Assembly: GCA_013112555.1 (NCBI GenBank)
Contig: JABFGK010000002.1
Coordinates: 868,001-932,000 of the forward strand
Direction: 5' to 3'
Length of the DNA: 64,000 nt
Source of the DNA: Planctomycetota bacterium
GTDB taxonomy: Bacteria; Planctomycetota; Phycisphaerae; Phycisphaerales; UBA5793
Within the stretch, counting starts at the first letter, position 1; every line of letters starts with the position of its first letter. A model generated the notes under the pieces. It saw only the letters and a program-made list of their open reading frames with translations, was not told the DNA's origin and did no database searches. Made by a program: the position numbers and the translations under genes. This document shows positions 18,641 to 27,520 of the stretch, piece by piece.

Positions 18641-19246
18641 ATGCGTCACCGCGTGCACGGATACAAACTGAATCGGGACACCGAGCATCGCACCGCGATG
18701 TTCCGCAATCTCGCTGCCGGCCTCTTTGAGCACGGCCAGATTGAGACAACCCACGCCAAGGCAAAGGCCGTCCAGCCGTTTGCCGAGAAGCTGATCACGC
18801 TTGCCAAGCGCGGCGACCTGCACGCTCGGCGTCGGGTGGTGGCACTTCTGCGCGATCGCATTATGTGTGATGATGCTGAGCAGATCACGCGTGATCGATA
18901 CGGCGATGTGACGAAGGGGCCGAAGTTGGTCCGTCACCTGTTTGACAATGTCGCCCCGAAGTTCAGCGAGCGCAACGGCGGCTACACGCGGATCATCAAA
19001 CTCAGCAAGCGACGCATCGGCGACGGTTCAGACCTCGTCCTGCTCCAACTCGTCGGTGACGAGGAAGGCCCGGAAATCGGCGGCCTGTTCTCACGTCGTC
19101 GCGAGCAGAAGTCGAAGCGCCAGGCCTTTGCCGAGAAACTCGGCGTGATGGGCGACGGCGCTGCAGTGGCAACGGCTGTCGCAGAAGAGGCGCCGCCGGC
19201 GACCGAAGAAGCGACCAGCGAGGAAGAACCCAAGACGGACGAGTAA
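18641..19246 (+). CDS. rplQ: 50S ribosomal protein L17 with long acidic tail
   Basis: The start MRHRVHGYKLNRDTEHRTAM is the L17 signature; GGAG at 18629-18632 supports the ATG at 18641. The L17 core ends near residue 125. A C-terminal extension of about 75 residues follows, ending in a Glu/Ala/Pro-rich tail (EEAPPATEEATSEEEPKTDE). Tails of this kind occur in L17 of several phyla and are of unknown use. It closes the ribosomal cluster and is followed by a strong terminator. Confidence 0.96.
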   Translation: MRHRVHGYKLNRDTEHRTAMFRNLAAGLFEHGQIETTHAKAKAVQPFAEKLITLAKRGDLHARRRVVALLRDRIMCDDAEQITRDRYGDVTKGPKLVRHLFDNVAPKFSERNGGYTRIIKLSKRRIGDGSDLVLLQLVGDEEGPEIGGLFSRRREQKSKRQAFAEKLGVMGDGAAVATAVAEEAPPATEEATSEEEPKTDE

Positions 19247-19291
19247 ACGCATCTCGCCATTTCGCAGCTTCTTTGAGTACGAATATCGCAG

Positions 19292-19327
19292 CCCCGGGTG
19301 AACACAGAGACGCACCCGGGGTTTTTT
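19292..19327 (+). terminator. Rho-independent terminator after rplQ
   Basis: Stem CCCCGGGTG (19292-19300) and CACCCGGGG (19313-19321), perfect 9 bp with a 12-base loop, then six T (19322-19327). It ends the ribosomal transcript. Confidence 0.93.
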
Positions 19328-19369
19328 GTGCGCCCCCGGATTTGGTCACAGAGTCGGGCGAGCGCTTCC

Positions 19370-19545
19370 TCCGGATCGCCAATCTCCTGATTGGCACTCT
19401 TGCCCCCCTCTCCCGCCGGGAGAGGGGCTGGGGGTGAGGGCATTTCCTCCCGCTCCGTCCACCGCCACCACCGGTAGCGGCTTTACTCTCCCCCTCCCGT
19501 CATCCCGGCGAAGGCCGGGATCCATCTTCTCCGTCATACCCCGCG
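19370..19545. repeat. Mosaic palindromic repeat cassette
   Basis: Order: GCCAATCTCCTGATTGGC variant (about 19377-19394), a CCCCTCTCCCGCCGGGAG... module ending GGCTGGGGGTGAGGGC (about 19405-19441; second copy near 56346), CCGCCACCACCGGTAGCGG variant plus CTTT (19462-19484), and ATCCCGGCGAAGGCCGGGAT (about 19502-19521). It lies between the convergent rplQ and MFS genes. Confidence 0.88.
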
Positions 19546-19575
19546 CACACGGAAAGACAGGTGACAATTCCACCG

Positions 19576-21180
19576 TTAGGCAGGACTCTTCTTCCCGCTC
19601 ATGTATCGCAATCCGATCGCCAGGATCGCCGACAACAGACACAAAGCCGAGGCGAGCAGGAACGCATCGTGGTAACTGCCCGTCATTACTTTGGCTGTAT
19701 TCCCGGCTGCCACGCCGACCACGCCGGCAATGCCATACGACGTGAACACCCAGCCATAGTTGGCCCCGAGATTCTTCGCCCCGAACAGGTCAGCCGTTGC
19801 CGATGGGAACAGTGCAAAGTTGCCGCCGAAGTTGAACCCGACGACCGATGCAGCCACTGCCAGCGACACCTCCGTATTCATGCCGGCCAACAAGTACATC
19901 ATAATTGCCTGGAACACGAACATCGCCACGAGCGCAGCCGAGCGCCCGATCCAGTCTGACACGAACCCCCACGCGACGCGCCCGACCGCATTGAAAATCG
20001 CCAACCATCCGACCGCTGCCGCCCCGCGCACCAGCCAGTCACCCCGAACAGCCCCTGACAACACGGCCCCTTCGGCCTCGGCAGCATCAATCAACTGCTG
20101 ACCGGCAAAGTCCTTGACAATCCCGATGACCATCAACCCGGCCATCGCACCGGAAAAGAACATGAGCCACAAGACATAGAACGCCGGTCGGCGCAGCGTG
20201 TCCTGCCACACGCTGTCTGTTGACTTGACGTCGCTGCTCTTGGCCGGTGCCACATCGGGCGGATTGCGCAACATCATCGCGCCGATCGTAATGCCGACCA
20301 GACACACCAACCCGTGCACGAGGAAGAACGGAATGATCCCGTGTGACCGGATGTACCCGAGTGCTCCGTAGGTATCACCTTTGAACAGGAACGCCCCGAA
20401 CCCGAAGCCTGCCACAGCCAGGCCACTGACCAACCCCTTCTGATTCGGGAACCACTTGATCAACGCTGCAATCGGGCACACATACGCAAACCCGATCCCG
20501 GCCCCGGCCAGGAACCCGACCGTGCCCCATAACAGGAAAATCTTGTCCCACTCCCCGATCTTCCCGACATACGTATTGCCCAACAGCAAGCCGGCCGTCA
20601 CGGCCGCGACAATCAGCGCGCTGGGCACATACTTCAACGCCGGCATCTTCTCCATGTCTGCCTTGCCGAAGATCGCATGGTACATCATCAGCATCACGAG
20701 CGCGGCAGCGCCGGTAAACGCTGCATGAGCCAGATAGAAAATAATCGGGCTCCGCATCAGGCCGGCAATCATGAAGCCAACGCCCATCAACACCGCACCG
20801 ATGATGGCCGTGAACCTCGGCCCCATGATGTCCTGCACCCGGCCGGCCAACACCATCACGACCGCAAATGACAGAATGCAGATTGCAAAGACGTACTTCA
20901 AGTACCCCTGCTGAACCGCCTGCTGGGTCACCTTGGCCATCTCGTCCCCCACGACGATAATGTCCTTTTGCTTATCCAACTCCGGATTCGCAGTCAGCGC
21001 TTCAGTATGCTCGGTCGTCGTCATCACCGTCGGGAAGACCGTCGAGTTCAGCGGCTGCCAGAAGATGCTGTAGCCGTACACCGTGCCGAGAATGAGTTGG
21101 ACAATAATGGCACCGAGCAACACGACATACCGCGTCGAGTTCGATGTCTGTGAATCGGGACTCAAGGTTGCTGCCGTCAT
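19576..21180 (-). CDS. OFA-family MFS transporter (oxalate/formate antiporter-like)
   Basis: A 534-residue membrane protein with about 12 hydrophobic segments. The first, VVLLGAIIVQLILGTVYGYSI, with the following FWQPLN, is typical of OFA/OxlT-like carriers. An unusual soluble insert of about 55 residues (EHTEALTANPELDKQKD...TQQAVQQGY) sits between TM1 and TM2. GRVQDIMGPRFTAIIGAVLM is the MFS loop 2-3 motif region, and GRVAWGFVSDWIGR is the corresponding motif of the second half. Family members move small organic anions such as oxalate, formate, lactate or pyruvate; the substrate cannot be read from sequence. The start has AGAGGTG upstream. It stands alone. Confidence 0.9.
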   Translation of the reverse strand: MTAATLSPDSQTSNSTRYVVLLGAIIVQLILGTVYGYSIFWQPLNSTVFPTVMTTTEHTEALTANPELDKQKDIIVVGDEMAKVTQQAVQQGYLKYVFAICILSFAVVMVLAGRVQDIMGPRFTAIIGAVLMGVGFMIAGLMRSPIIFYLAHAAFTGAAALVMLMMYHAIFGKADMEKMPALKYVPSALIVAAVTAGLLLGNTYVGKIGEWDKIFLLWGTVGFLAGAGIGFAYVCPIAALIKWFPNQKGLVSGLAVAGFGFGAFLFKGDTYGALGYIRSHGIIPFFLVHGLVCLVGITIGAMMLRNPPDVAPAKSSDVKSTDSVWQDTLRRPAFYVLWLMFFSGAMAGLMVIGIVKDFAGQQLIDAAEAEGAVLSGAVRGDWLVRGAAAVGWLAIFNAVGRVAWGFVSDWIGRSAALVAMFVFQAIMMYLLAGMNTEVSLAVAASVVGFNFGGNFALFPSATADLFGAKNLGANYGWVFTSYGIAGVVGVAAGNTAKVMTGSYHDAFLLASALCLLSAILAIGLRYMSGKKSPA

Positions 21181-21673
21181 TGCTGCACCTCTTCTACTGA
21201 TACCTTAAAGGAAGCCAGCAAACACCGCCGGCGCAGCGAGCGCGCTGCCCTGGTGCTGCTCGATCACATATTGATCCGGAATACCCACTGTGCCCACCAC
21301 CCTGCGGTCCGATATTCCCCCACGAATTACTCGTAGCACGATTGCAGATTGCATCGTCCGGTTCCACGCCGGTGTTGACCTGAAAGAACAGCGATCTGCT
21401 GGGTTGAAACACCCACCTTCCGCATTCTCAGCCACGACATGCCGAGATACGCCCGTCGAAAAACCCATACGAATGGAACCCCAGTCATCAACCGACCGTG
21501 GTATCGCTGATGGAGCAGCCGTCGTGTCCCGATAGATGCGCAAGCCGTTCCACGATCTCAATGGGCGGACAGTTACCGGGCGTTGGCAGCACCATGCAGT
21601 GTGCTGCCGGAGCCGGTGATGAGTGAATGCTCACTCATGGCCATGCATTCTTAAGTGAGAGGATGGGTTACCT
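21181..21673. other. Divergent intergenic region between the MFS transporter and the PilZ gene
   Basis: No gene seen. Two perfect inverted repeats lie close to the PilZ start: GGCAGCAC...GTGCTGCC (about 21583-21608) and ATGAGTGAATGCTCACTCAT (21619-21638). Promoters for both genes must lie here. Confidence 0.4.
21619..21638. promoter_or_regulatory. Perfect 8-bp inverted repeat upstream of the PilZ gene
   Basis: ATGAGTGA, 4-base spacer ATGC, TCACTCAT, 36 bases before the PilZ start. It has operator-like symmetry. It could also be an RNA hairpin; no T-run follows, so it is not an intrinsic terminator. Confidence 0.35.
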
Positions 21674-22621
21674 GTGCCTGCGAATCGACTGCGCAACGAA
21701 AACTGGCGCCAATGCCTTCAGAAGATTCACCATCGAGGCGGGGCACTCGAGATCTCGCTGGCGCGCCCGGGCCATGCCGACGCGACCGACACGGGTGCCT
21801 CGACCCCCTCGGCCGAGGACCTCGACCGCCACGACGCCAGCACGCTGATCTGGCGCGTCAAAATGCTGAATCTGACCGATGACGAAATCGTCGTCGAATC
21901 ACCAATGACGCTCGGCACTGCGATCCCGCTGGCCGAAGGTGCGCAGGTGATCGGCGTCATGACCGTCGGCCAGAACCGTTGGATGTTCGGCTCGCACGTC
22001 CTCGGGCACCTCAATTATCAGGCCTCGTCACATCGCGAACTCACTGCCTTGCGCCTGTGCATGCCGAAGTCGGTTGAACGATGCCGACGCCGAAACTTTT
22101 ACCGAGTGTCAACGATGACGCTGACGCCGCCGAAGGTGTCCTGCTGGGCACTGCTGGACCCGGCTTCAGCCATCATTGCCGAAAACGCGAACCAGGCACA
22201 GATTCTCTCGGCCCAGGAGGCCGCAGCCGCGCCGAAGCAGCACGCAGACGCCGATGAAACGCCCAACCCGTATGCTGAGCATTTCGCCCTGCCAGAGGTC
22301 GGGCCACGATTCAACGCCACCCTGGCCAATATCGGTGGCGGCGGTATCGGCCTGCTCGTCGAACCCGACGATGCCCGTTCACTCCCCCACCATCGGCTCT
22401 ACTGGCTGCGCATTGCCCTCCCCCCCGAGGTGCCGCACCCGCTGGCAGTCACCTCGCGCCTGGTACACATGCACATCGATTCAGCACAACGAACCTATGC
22501 CGGCATGGCCTTCGAGTTCGGCCACAACCGCCGTCACCAGGATTTCATCGTCAGCCAGTTGTGCCGCTACGTCGACATGCAGATGCACCGGGGAGGTGCC
22601 CAGGCCAAACAAACCGGCTAG
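21674..22621 (+). CDS. PilZ-domain protein (putative c-di-GMP receptor)
   Basis: 315 residues from a GTG start. The N-terminal half (LNLTDDEIVVESPMTLG...IGVMTVGQNRWMFGSHVLG) resembles the YcgR-type N domain. KSVERCRRRNFYRVSTM carries the PilZ RxxxR motif. The second signature is degenerate: ATLANIGGGGIGLLVEPDD, with N-x-G-x-x-G in place of D/N-x-S-x-x-G. A 45-residue insert rich in Ala and Gln splits the PilZ domain between these motifs. Family members bind c-di-GMP and act on flagella, pili or exopolysaccharide. No motility genes are adjacent, so the target is unknown. Confidence 0.8.
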   Translation: MPANRLRNENWRQCLQKIHHRGGALEISLARPGHADATDTGASTPSAEDLDRHDASTLIWRVKMLNLTDDEIVVESPMTLGTAIPLAEGAQVIGVMTVGQNRWMFGSHVLGHLNYQASSHRELTALRLCMPKSVERCRRRNFYRVSTMTLTPPKVSCWALLDPASAIIAENANQAQILSAQEAAAAPKQHADADETPNPYAEHFALPEVGPRFNATLANIGGGGIGLLVEPDDARSLPHHRLYWLRIALPPEVPHPLAVTSRLVHMHIDSAQRTYAGMAFEFGHNRRHQDFIVSQLCRYVDMQMHRGGAQAKQTG

Positions 22622-22638
22622 CACCCGACATCGATGAT

Positions 22639-23253
22639 TCAGCGCCCGTGGCGATACCGGATAAACGCACAGGGCTCACACCACGCGTTCCCGGTGAATC
22701 GGCCTGCGCCGACTTTCACAAATCCGCATTGCTCCAGCATCCGATGACACCGGGCATTCCAGTCCCCCGGCTCACCGATGATCGGGTACGCGCTCAATGT
22801 CGGGTGATCGGACAGATACGAAACCAGTAAACGCAGCGCCTCCCGGCCGTATCCCTGCCCCCACAGCGACGGCTCGCACACCTTGATATGTACATGCACC
22901 TCCCCGCCGGAATCCTCAGTCCCCTGCTCCAGCGACCACCCAATCTCGCCAATCGGCTGCGCGCCGGCCCGAATCGGAAACTCGATGATGCACTGACATC
23001 GACCCGGCCCCTCCGGCTTCTGATCGCGCCAGGCCGGCCAGTACTCTGACTGCAGTTGTTCGAGCGTGACCGAAAAGCGCTCCGCTCGCACTTCGCGCAT
23101 GACCCGGGCGTCATTCCACCACCGACACACATGCCCCAGATCGTCCCACTCGATCGGCCGAATCCGAAGGCGCTGCCCTGTCAGCACCGGCCCCCGCTCG
23201 CCGGATGGGTTTGAATTCGCAGGCCCCGGAGATGGTGCTGCCTGGTCCGACAT
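22639..23253 (-). CDS. GNAT-family N-acetyltransferase (RimJ/RimL-like)
   Basis: 204 residues from MSDQAAPSPG. The upstream part of the frame overlaps the asnS start and was rejected. LRIRPIEWDDLGHVCRWWND opens the GNAT fold, CEPSLWGQGYGREALRLLV is the acetyl-CoA pyrophosphate loop (Q-G-x-G-R), and NARCHRMLEQCGFVKVG is the typical C-terminal block. The substrate is probably an amino group on a protein or small molecule. It is divergent from asnS with a 138-base gap and convergent with the PilZ gene (17-base gap). Confidence 0.88.
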   Translation of the reverse strand: MSDQAAPSPGPANSNPSGERGPVLTGQRLRIRPIEWDDLGHVCRWWNDARVMREVRAERFSVTLEQLQSEYWPAWRDQKPEGPGRCQCIIEFPIRAGAQPIGEIGWSLEQGTEDSGGEVHVHIKVCEPSLWGQGYGREALRLLVSYLSDHPTLSAYPIIGEPGDWNARCHRMLEQCGFVKVGAGRFTGNAWCEPCAFIRYRHGR

Positions 23254-23391
23254 GGAAACACTCGGCTCCTGTATAGCAATTTGCCGGCACGATGCAAAGA
23301 TACCGGCTGATATCTGCAGCGGACCCGCGTATTGATCCGATCTGCCCAGCGCGAACTGAGTACTGTATCCGGTAAAGGACCGGGACGAACC

Positions 23392-24804
23392 ATGCACGAA
23401 CAAAGCCGAACACTCATCGTTGATGCCCTGGCTGCCCCGATTGGCACCAAACACCGTATCCAGGGCTGGATCCGTACCCGCCGCGACTCCAAGGCCGGCC
23501 TGTCATTTCTCAATGTCAACGACGGCTCGTGCTTTGACAATCTTCAGGTCGTCGCGCCGGGCGAACTGTCCAATTACGAGGACACCGTGCTGCGACTTAC
23601 CACCGGATGCAGCGTCACCGTCGAGGGCGAACTCGTCGCCAGCCAGGGGGCCGGCCAGACGATCGAACTGCGCGCCGACACCATCGAACTGGTGGGCGAC
23701 GTCGAAGACCCTGACACCTATCCCGTGTCGGCCAAGCGCCATTCGTTTGAATACCTGCGCTCGGTGGCACACCTTCGGTCGCGCACGAACACATTCGGGG
23801 CCGTGGCCCGTGTGCGGCATTGCCTGTCCTATGCCGTTCACGACTTCCTCCATCGCCGACGGTTCCTCTACATACACACGCCGATCATCACGGCATCGGA
23901 TTGCGAAGGTGCCGGCGAAATGTTCCGCGTCAGCACCCTCGATCTGCTCAACCGCGAGAACGCCACCGAAGGGCAACCGGCTCCTGCAGATTACGCCGAC
24001 GACTTCTTCGGGCGCGAGGCATACCTCACCGTATCCGGCCAGTTGAGCGTCGAATCGTATTGCTGCTCGCTGTCAAACGTGTATACCTTCGGCCCGACGT
24101 TCCGAGCCGAGAACTCGAACACGAGCCGCCACCTGGCCGAGTTCTGGATGATCGAGCCGGAAATCGCCTTCGGCGACCTGGCCGACGATGCCACGCTTGT
24201 CACCGCGTTTCTCAAGCACCTGATCCGGACGGTACTCGAAGAACGGGCCGACGATATGAAGTTCTTTGACCTTCGTATTAAGAAGGGCCTCATCGACTCA
24301 CTGCATAAGGTCGTGGAGGCGGACTTCGCGCGAGTTTCCTATACCGATGCCATTGCCGAACTGGAGAAGGCAAAGAAGAAGTTTGAGTTCCCCGTCAAGT
24401 GGGGGATCGATCTTCAGTCCGAACACGAACGGTTCCTGACCGAGGAACTGTATCAACAGCCGATCATCGTCATTGATTATCCGAAGGAGATCAAGGCGTT
24501 TTACATGCGCTTGAATGATGATGAGAAAACGGTGGCAGCCATGGACGTTATGGTGCCCGGCATCGGCGAAATCGTCGGCGGATCACAGCGTGAGGAACGG
24601 CTCGACGTGCTCGATCGGCGGATTGATGAAATGGGGTTGCCGCGTGAGCCGTATTGGTGGTATCGCGACCTGCGGCGCTACGGCACGGTGCCTCATGCCG
24701 GCTTCGGCCTCGGCTTCGAGCGGATGATTCAATATGTCACCGGGATGGCCAACATCCGCGACGTCATCCCCTTCCCCCGCACGCCGCGCTCCGCCGACTT
24801 CTAA
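23392..24804 (+). CDS. asnS: Asparaginyl-tRNA synthetase
   Basis: 470 residues from [16 protein letters not shown]. The N-terminal OB domain ([34 protein letters not shown]) is followed by the class II catalytic core: motif 2 in [20 protein letters not shown] and motif 3 in [31 protein letters not shown] and [20 protein letters not shown] distinguish AsnRS from AspRS. It charges tRNA-Asn in the cytoplasm. Repeats begin 10 bases after the stop. Confidence 0.97.
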   Translation: MHEQSRTLIVDALAAPIGTKHRIQGWIRTRRDSKAGLSFLNVNDGSCFDNLQVVAPGELSNYEDTVLRLTTGCSVTVEGELVASQGAGQTIELRADTIELVGDVEDPDTYPVSAKRHSFEYLRSVAHLRSRTNTFGAVARVRHCLSYAVHDFLHRRRFLYIHTPIITASDCEGAGEMFRVSTLDLLNRENATEGQPAPADYADDFFGREAYLTVSGQLSVESYCCSLSNVYTFGPTFRAENSNTSRHLAEFWMIEPEIAFGDLADDATLVTAFLKHLIRTVLEERADDMKFFDLRIKKGLIDSLHKVVEADFARVSYTDAIAELEKAKKKFEFPVKWGIDLQSEHERFLTEELYQQPIIVIDYPKEIKAFYMRLNDDEKTVAAMDVMVPGIGEIVGGSQREERLDVLDRRIDEMGLPREPYWWYRDLRRYGTVPHAGFGLGFERMIQYVTGMANIRDVIPFPRTPRSADF

Positions 24805-24813
24805 CGCCGACGT

Positions 24814-25062
24814 TGTTAGCCCCCGGCTCTGCCGGGGGAATGATGCGCAAGCATCATGTCATACCTTTCTTACGACAAGCCGGACAAGCCGCGCCCCGCG
24901 GATTGTCCGGGTCTCTTCCCCCCTCCGTCATCCCGGCGCAGGCCGGGATCCATCTCCCCCCCCTCCGTCATTCCGGCGCACGCGGGAATCCATCCTCTCT
25001 TCTCCTTCACCGCCACCACCGGTGGCGGCTTTGTGACCCCCCGGATCGCCGACCTCCCGACT
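24814..25062. repeat. Mosaic palindromic repeat cassette (six module types)
   Basis: Order: CCCCCGGCTCTGCCGGGGG plus ATGATGCGCAAGCATCAT (24815-24859); a nested hairpin with outer arms CCGGACAA/TTGTCCGG and inner CCGCG/CGCGG (about 24880-24911); ATCCCGGCGCAGGCCGGGAT (about 24931-24950); a variant of the ATTCCCGCG palindrome (24970-24989); CCGCCACCACCGGTGGCGG plus CTTT (25010-25032); and a diverged GCCAATC/GATTGGC module. It lies between convergent genes. Confidence 0.92.
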
Positions 25063-25081
25063 GGCGCCCCTCATCACACCA

Positions 25082-25405
25082 TCACCCCTTCACGTCCCCC
25101 GTTGCCTCGGCCCAATACTCCACGGTCGGCGGCCCGTCCAACAATGCCCGCCAGCGTTGCAGATATTCGATCGTCTCCGGATCGTTCTGCACCTCATGCT
25201 CGCCGCGTGCTTTGGCTTCATCAGTAAAGTACTCGACCACCTCAATAAACTGCATCGGATCATTCGGATCGGCCAACAGGCGCATACGCGAGTCGCCGCC
25301 CCGTTCATAAAACGGGATCGCTTCACGCAAGAAGGCGAGAAACGCATCGCGCTTCCCTTCTGCAATTCGAATCTTCAAAAACACCGTATGGGCCGGCGGG
25401 GGCAT
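25082..25405 (-). CDS. Small dimeric alpha/beta-barrel (ABM/NIPSNAP-like) protein
   Basis: 107 residues from MPPPAHTVFLKIRIAEGKRD; GAGAGGAAG upstream supports this ATG over one 15 bases earlier. The pattern VFLKIRIAEGKRDAFLAFL, MRLLADPNDPMQFIEVVEYF and a final VEYWAE is that of a ferredoxin-like fold with beta strands flanking two helices, as in antibiotic-biosynthesis-monooxygenase-like proteins. No catalytic residue can be named. Function unknown. Confidence 0.75.
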   Translation of the reverse strand: MPPPAHTVFLKIRIAEGKRDAFLAFLREAIPFYERGGDSRMRLLADPNDPMQFIEVVEYFTDEAKARGEHEVQNDPETIEYLQRWRALLDGPPTVEYWAEATGDVKG

Positions 25406-25428
25406 CGCACTTCCTCTCAATCACACAC

Positions 25429-25604
25429 ACAAGCCGGACAAGCCGCGCCCCGCGGATTGTCCGGGTCTCTTCCCCCCCTCCGTCATCCCGGCGCAGGCCG
25501 GGATCCATCTCCTCCGTCATTCCCGCGCACGCGGGAATCCATCTTCATCTTCCCCCTCCTGTTAACCCCACGGTGTATTCACCGGGGGCTAATCACGAAG
25601 GCCT
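25429..25604. repeat. Mosaic palindromic repeat cassette
   Basis: Order: nested hairpin with CCGGACAA/TTGTCCGG arms (about 25436-25463), ATCCCGGCGCAGGCCGGGAT (about 25485-25504), ATTCCCGCGCACGCGGGAAT (25519-25538) and the GGTGTATTCACC...GGGGCTAATCACG module (about 25569-25604; cf. 9087). It lies between two minus-strand genes and downstream of the dehydrogenase. Confidence 0.9.
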
Positions 25605-25619
25605 CTCCACCGCCCCTGC

Positions 25620-26747
25620 TCACCCCACACACTTTGCCACTTCCTCGGCCACCTCAAGCGTCGTGTTCGGTGTGCCGTCCTTCTTCACATCATACGTGCC
25701 GACGGTCCCTTCATTAATAACCCGTGCGACCGCAGCCTCCAACCGCTGGGCCATCTCCGGCTCGCCGAGCCAGTCAAACATAAGTTTGACCGTCAACAGC
25801 ATCGCCATCGGATTCACCTTGTACTGCCCATCATACTTCGGGGCAGAACCGTGCGTCGGTTCAAACACGGCATACTCATCGCCGATATTCGCGGCACACG
25901 CAAACCCGAGACCGCCCACCAGGCCGGCACACAGGTCCGAGATAATGTCACCGAACATGTTTTCGGCCACCAGCACATCATAATCCTGTGGGTTCTTGAT
26001 CATCCACATACAGATCGCATCGATGTTCGCTTCCCACAACGGAATCTCAGGATAGTCCTTGGCCACTTCGCGTGCCGTCCGTACCATCAGCCCGCCGGTC
26101 TCACGCAATACGTTCGGTTTATCAACGACTGTCACGCTGCGCCGATTGTGAGTCTTGGCAAACTCGAACGCTTGCCGCACAATACTCTCACACCCCTTGC
26201 GACTCATGATGCGCGTCGACAGCGCGAGGTTGTCCAGGCCGTGCTGCCGGAACTTCTCCATCTTCGGGTGTGCACACAAGGCATCGAACACCCCTTCGGG
26301 GATCGGGTGGAACTCAACCCCGCCATACATGCCCTCGGTGTTCTCACGGAACACGACGAGATCAATATCATCACGGTAGTTCAACGGGTTCCCCGGGTAC
26401 GCCTTGCACGGCCGCAGATTCGTATGCAGATTGAACAACTGGCGCAGTTTCACAATCGGGCTGAAGTACACAAGGCCCTTGTCTCGCAACGCCGGTGCCA
26501 ACTCCTCGGCTGCCTCGTCGCGCGGCTTGCTCGTGATCGCCCCGAACAGCGCGCAATCCGTTGTCTTGAGCGTGTCGATTGTCCGCTGGGGCAGTGCCTC
26601 TCCCTCGGAACACCAGAACTCCCAGCCGATGTCGGTAGGAACGTACTGCGCATCGAAACTCATGGCATCGAGGACAATGCGAGCCGCCTCCATGACGTCT
26701 TTCCCAACACCATCACCCGGCATCCACGCGATCTTGTACTTAGCCAT
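25620..26747 (-). CDS. NAD(P)-dependent isocitrate/isopropylmalate dehydrogenase family protein
   Basis: 375 residues. IAWMPGDGVGKDVMEAARIV is the N-terminal dinucleotide-fold start. LVVFRENTEGMYGGVEF is the substrate-binding block with the conserved Arg and Glu. ENMFGDIISDLCAG holds the metal-binding Asp residues. PTHGSAPKYDGQYKVNP is the cofactor loop. The KYDG in the cofactor loop resembles isocitrate rather than isopropylmalate dehydrogenases. The family also includes homoisocitrate and tartrate enzymes, so the substrate is unsettled. No leu, lys or TCA-cycle genes are adjacent. It oxidatively decarboxylates a 2-hydroxy-dicarboxylic acid in the cytoplasm. Confidence 0.9.
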   Translation of the reverse strand: MAKYKIAWMPGDGVGKDVMEAARIVLDAMSFDAQYVPTDIGWEFWCSEGEALPQRTIDTLKTTDCALFGAITSKPRDEAAEELAPALRDKGLVYFSPIVKLRQLFNLHTNLRPCKAYPGNPLNYRDDIDLVVFRENTEGMYGGVEFHPIPEGVFDALCAHPKMEKFRQHGLDNLALSTRIMSRKGCESIVRQAFEFAKTHNRRSVTVVDKPNVLRETGGLMVRTAREVAKDYPEIPLWEANIDAICMWMIKNPQDYDVLVAENMFGDIISDLCAGLVGGLGFACAANIGDEYAVFEPTHGSAPKYDGQYKVNPMAMLLTVKLMFDWLGEPEMAQRLEAAVARVINEGTVGTYDVKKDGTPNTTLEVAEEVAKCVG

Positions 26748-26859
26748 CTGAAGTTGTCACCTTTATGAGTGTTTTCATCCCAGGACACGAAACGGGCCGC
26801 ATTCAGCCCTCGAAATCGGCCAAGTCTAGCGGAAGTCGATTCACTTCGGGATAGGTAAA

Positions 26860-27432
26860 TCACCGGGAATTGCCCACGCTGCATACCCGTTCATACCAGG
26901 CAACGTTGTAAAACCGCCCGAACTTGAACCCGACCTCCCGAAGCACCCCCACCGGACGAAACCCGACTCCTTCATGAAGCCGCTGCGAAGCGTCATTCGG
27001 CAGCGCCACCCCCGCGTAGGCCCGATGGACATCCGGCATCGAATCCAGCAGCCCCATCAAAGCCCCGTACACATAGCGACCGACCCCCCGGCCGACCCAC
27101 TCAGGATCGAGATACACGCACGTCTCGATCGATGTGCGATACGCCGGCTTGGGGCGAAATCGGGTGCCGGCGGCATAGCCGACGACCTGACCCCTGTCCT
27201 CTCCCTCCCCCACTTCGGCCACCAGAAGCCGATACGGCCCCGATGCTGCATCAAACTGGACGAACCAGTCCGCCAACCGCTGCTCCGGCGTAAACGGCTG
27301 CGTATCAAACGTCACATGCGAATTGACCACATAGTGGTTGTAGATCGCCGTCAGCGCCGGCACGTCATCCGATCGGCCGGGCCTGACACGCAACGGATGA
27401 CGGGAATCCCTTCGAGCGTCGATTCGACTCAT
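26860..27432 (-). CDS. GNAT-family acetyltransferase, phosphinothricin-acetyltransferase-like
   Basis: 190 residues. VRPGRSDDVPALTAIYNHYV and HVTFDTQPFTPEQRLADWF are the start of PAT/YncA-like enzymes, which acetylate L-amino-acid analogues such as phosphinothricin or methionine sulfone. VYLDPEWVGRGVGRYVYGAL is the acetyl-CoA loop, and ASQRLHEGVGFRPVGVLREV with GFKFGRFYNVAWYER is the family C-terminus. It is transcribed divergently from the cyclase-like gene. Detoxification of a natural-product-like amine is plausible but unproven. Confidence 0.9.
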   Translation of the reverse strand: MSRIDARRDSRHPLRVRPGRSDDVPALTAIYNHYVVNSHVTFDTQPFTPEQRLADWFVQFDAASGPYRLLVAEVGEGEDRGQVVGYAAGTRFRPKPAYRTSIETCVYLDPEWVGRGVGRYVYGALMGLLDSMPDVHRAYAGVALPNDASQRLHEGVGFRPVGVLREVGFKFGRFYNVAWYERVCSVGNSR

Positions 27433-27520
27433 CGTGCCACATCATACCGATTCCCAGACATGCCAAACGACCAAATCCTGCACACAGCCTGACTCGAGCC
27501 TGTATCATCAACCTGGAACC

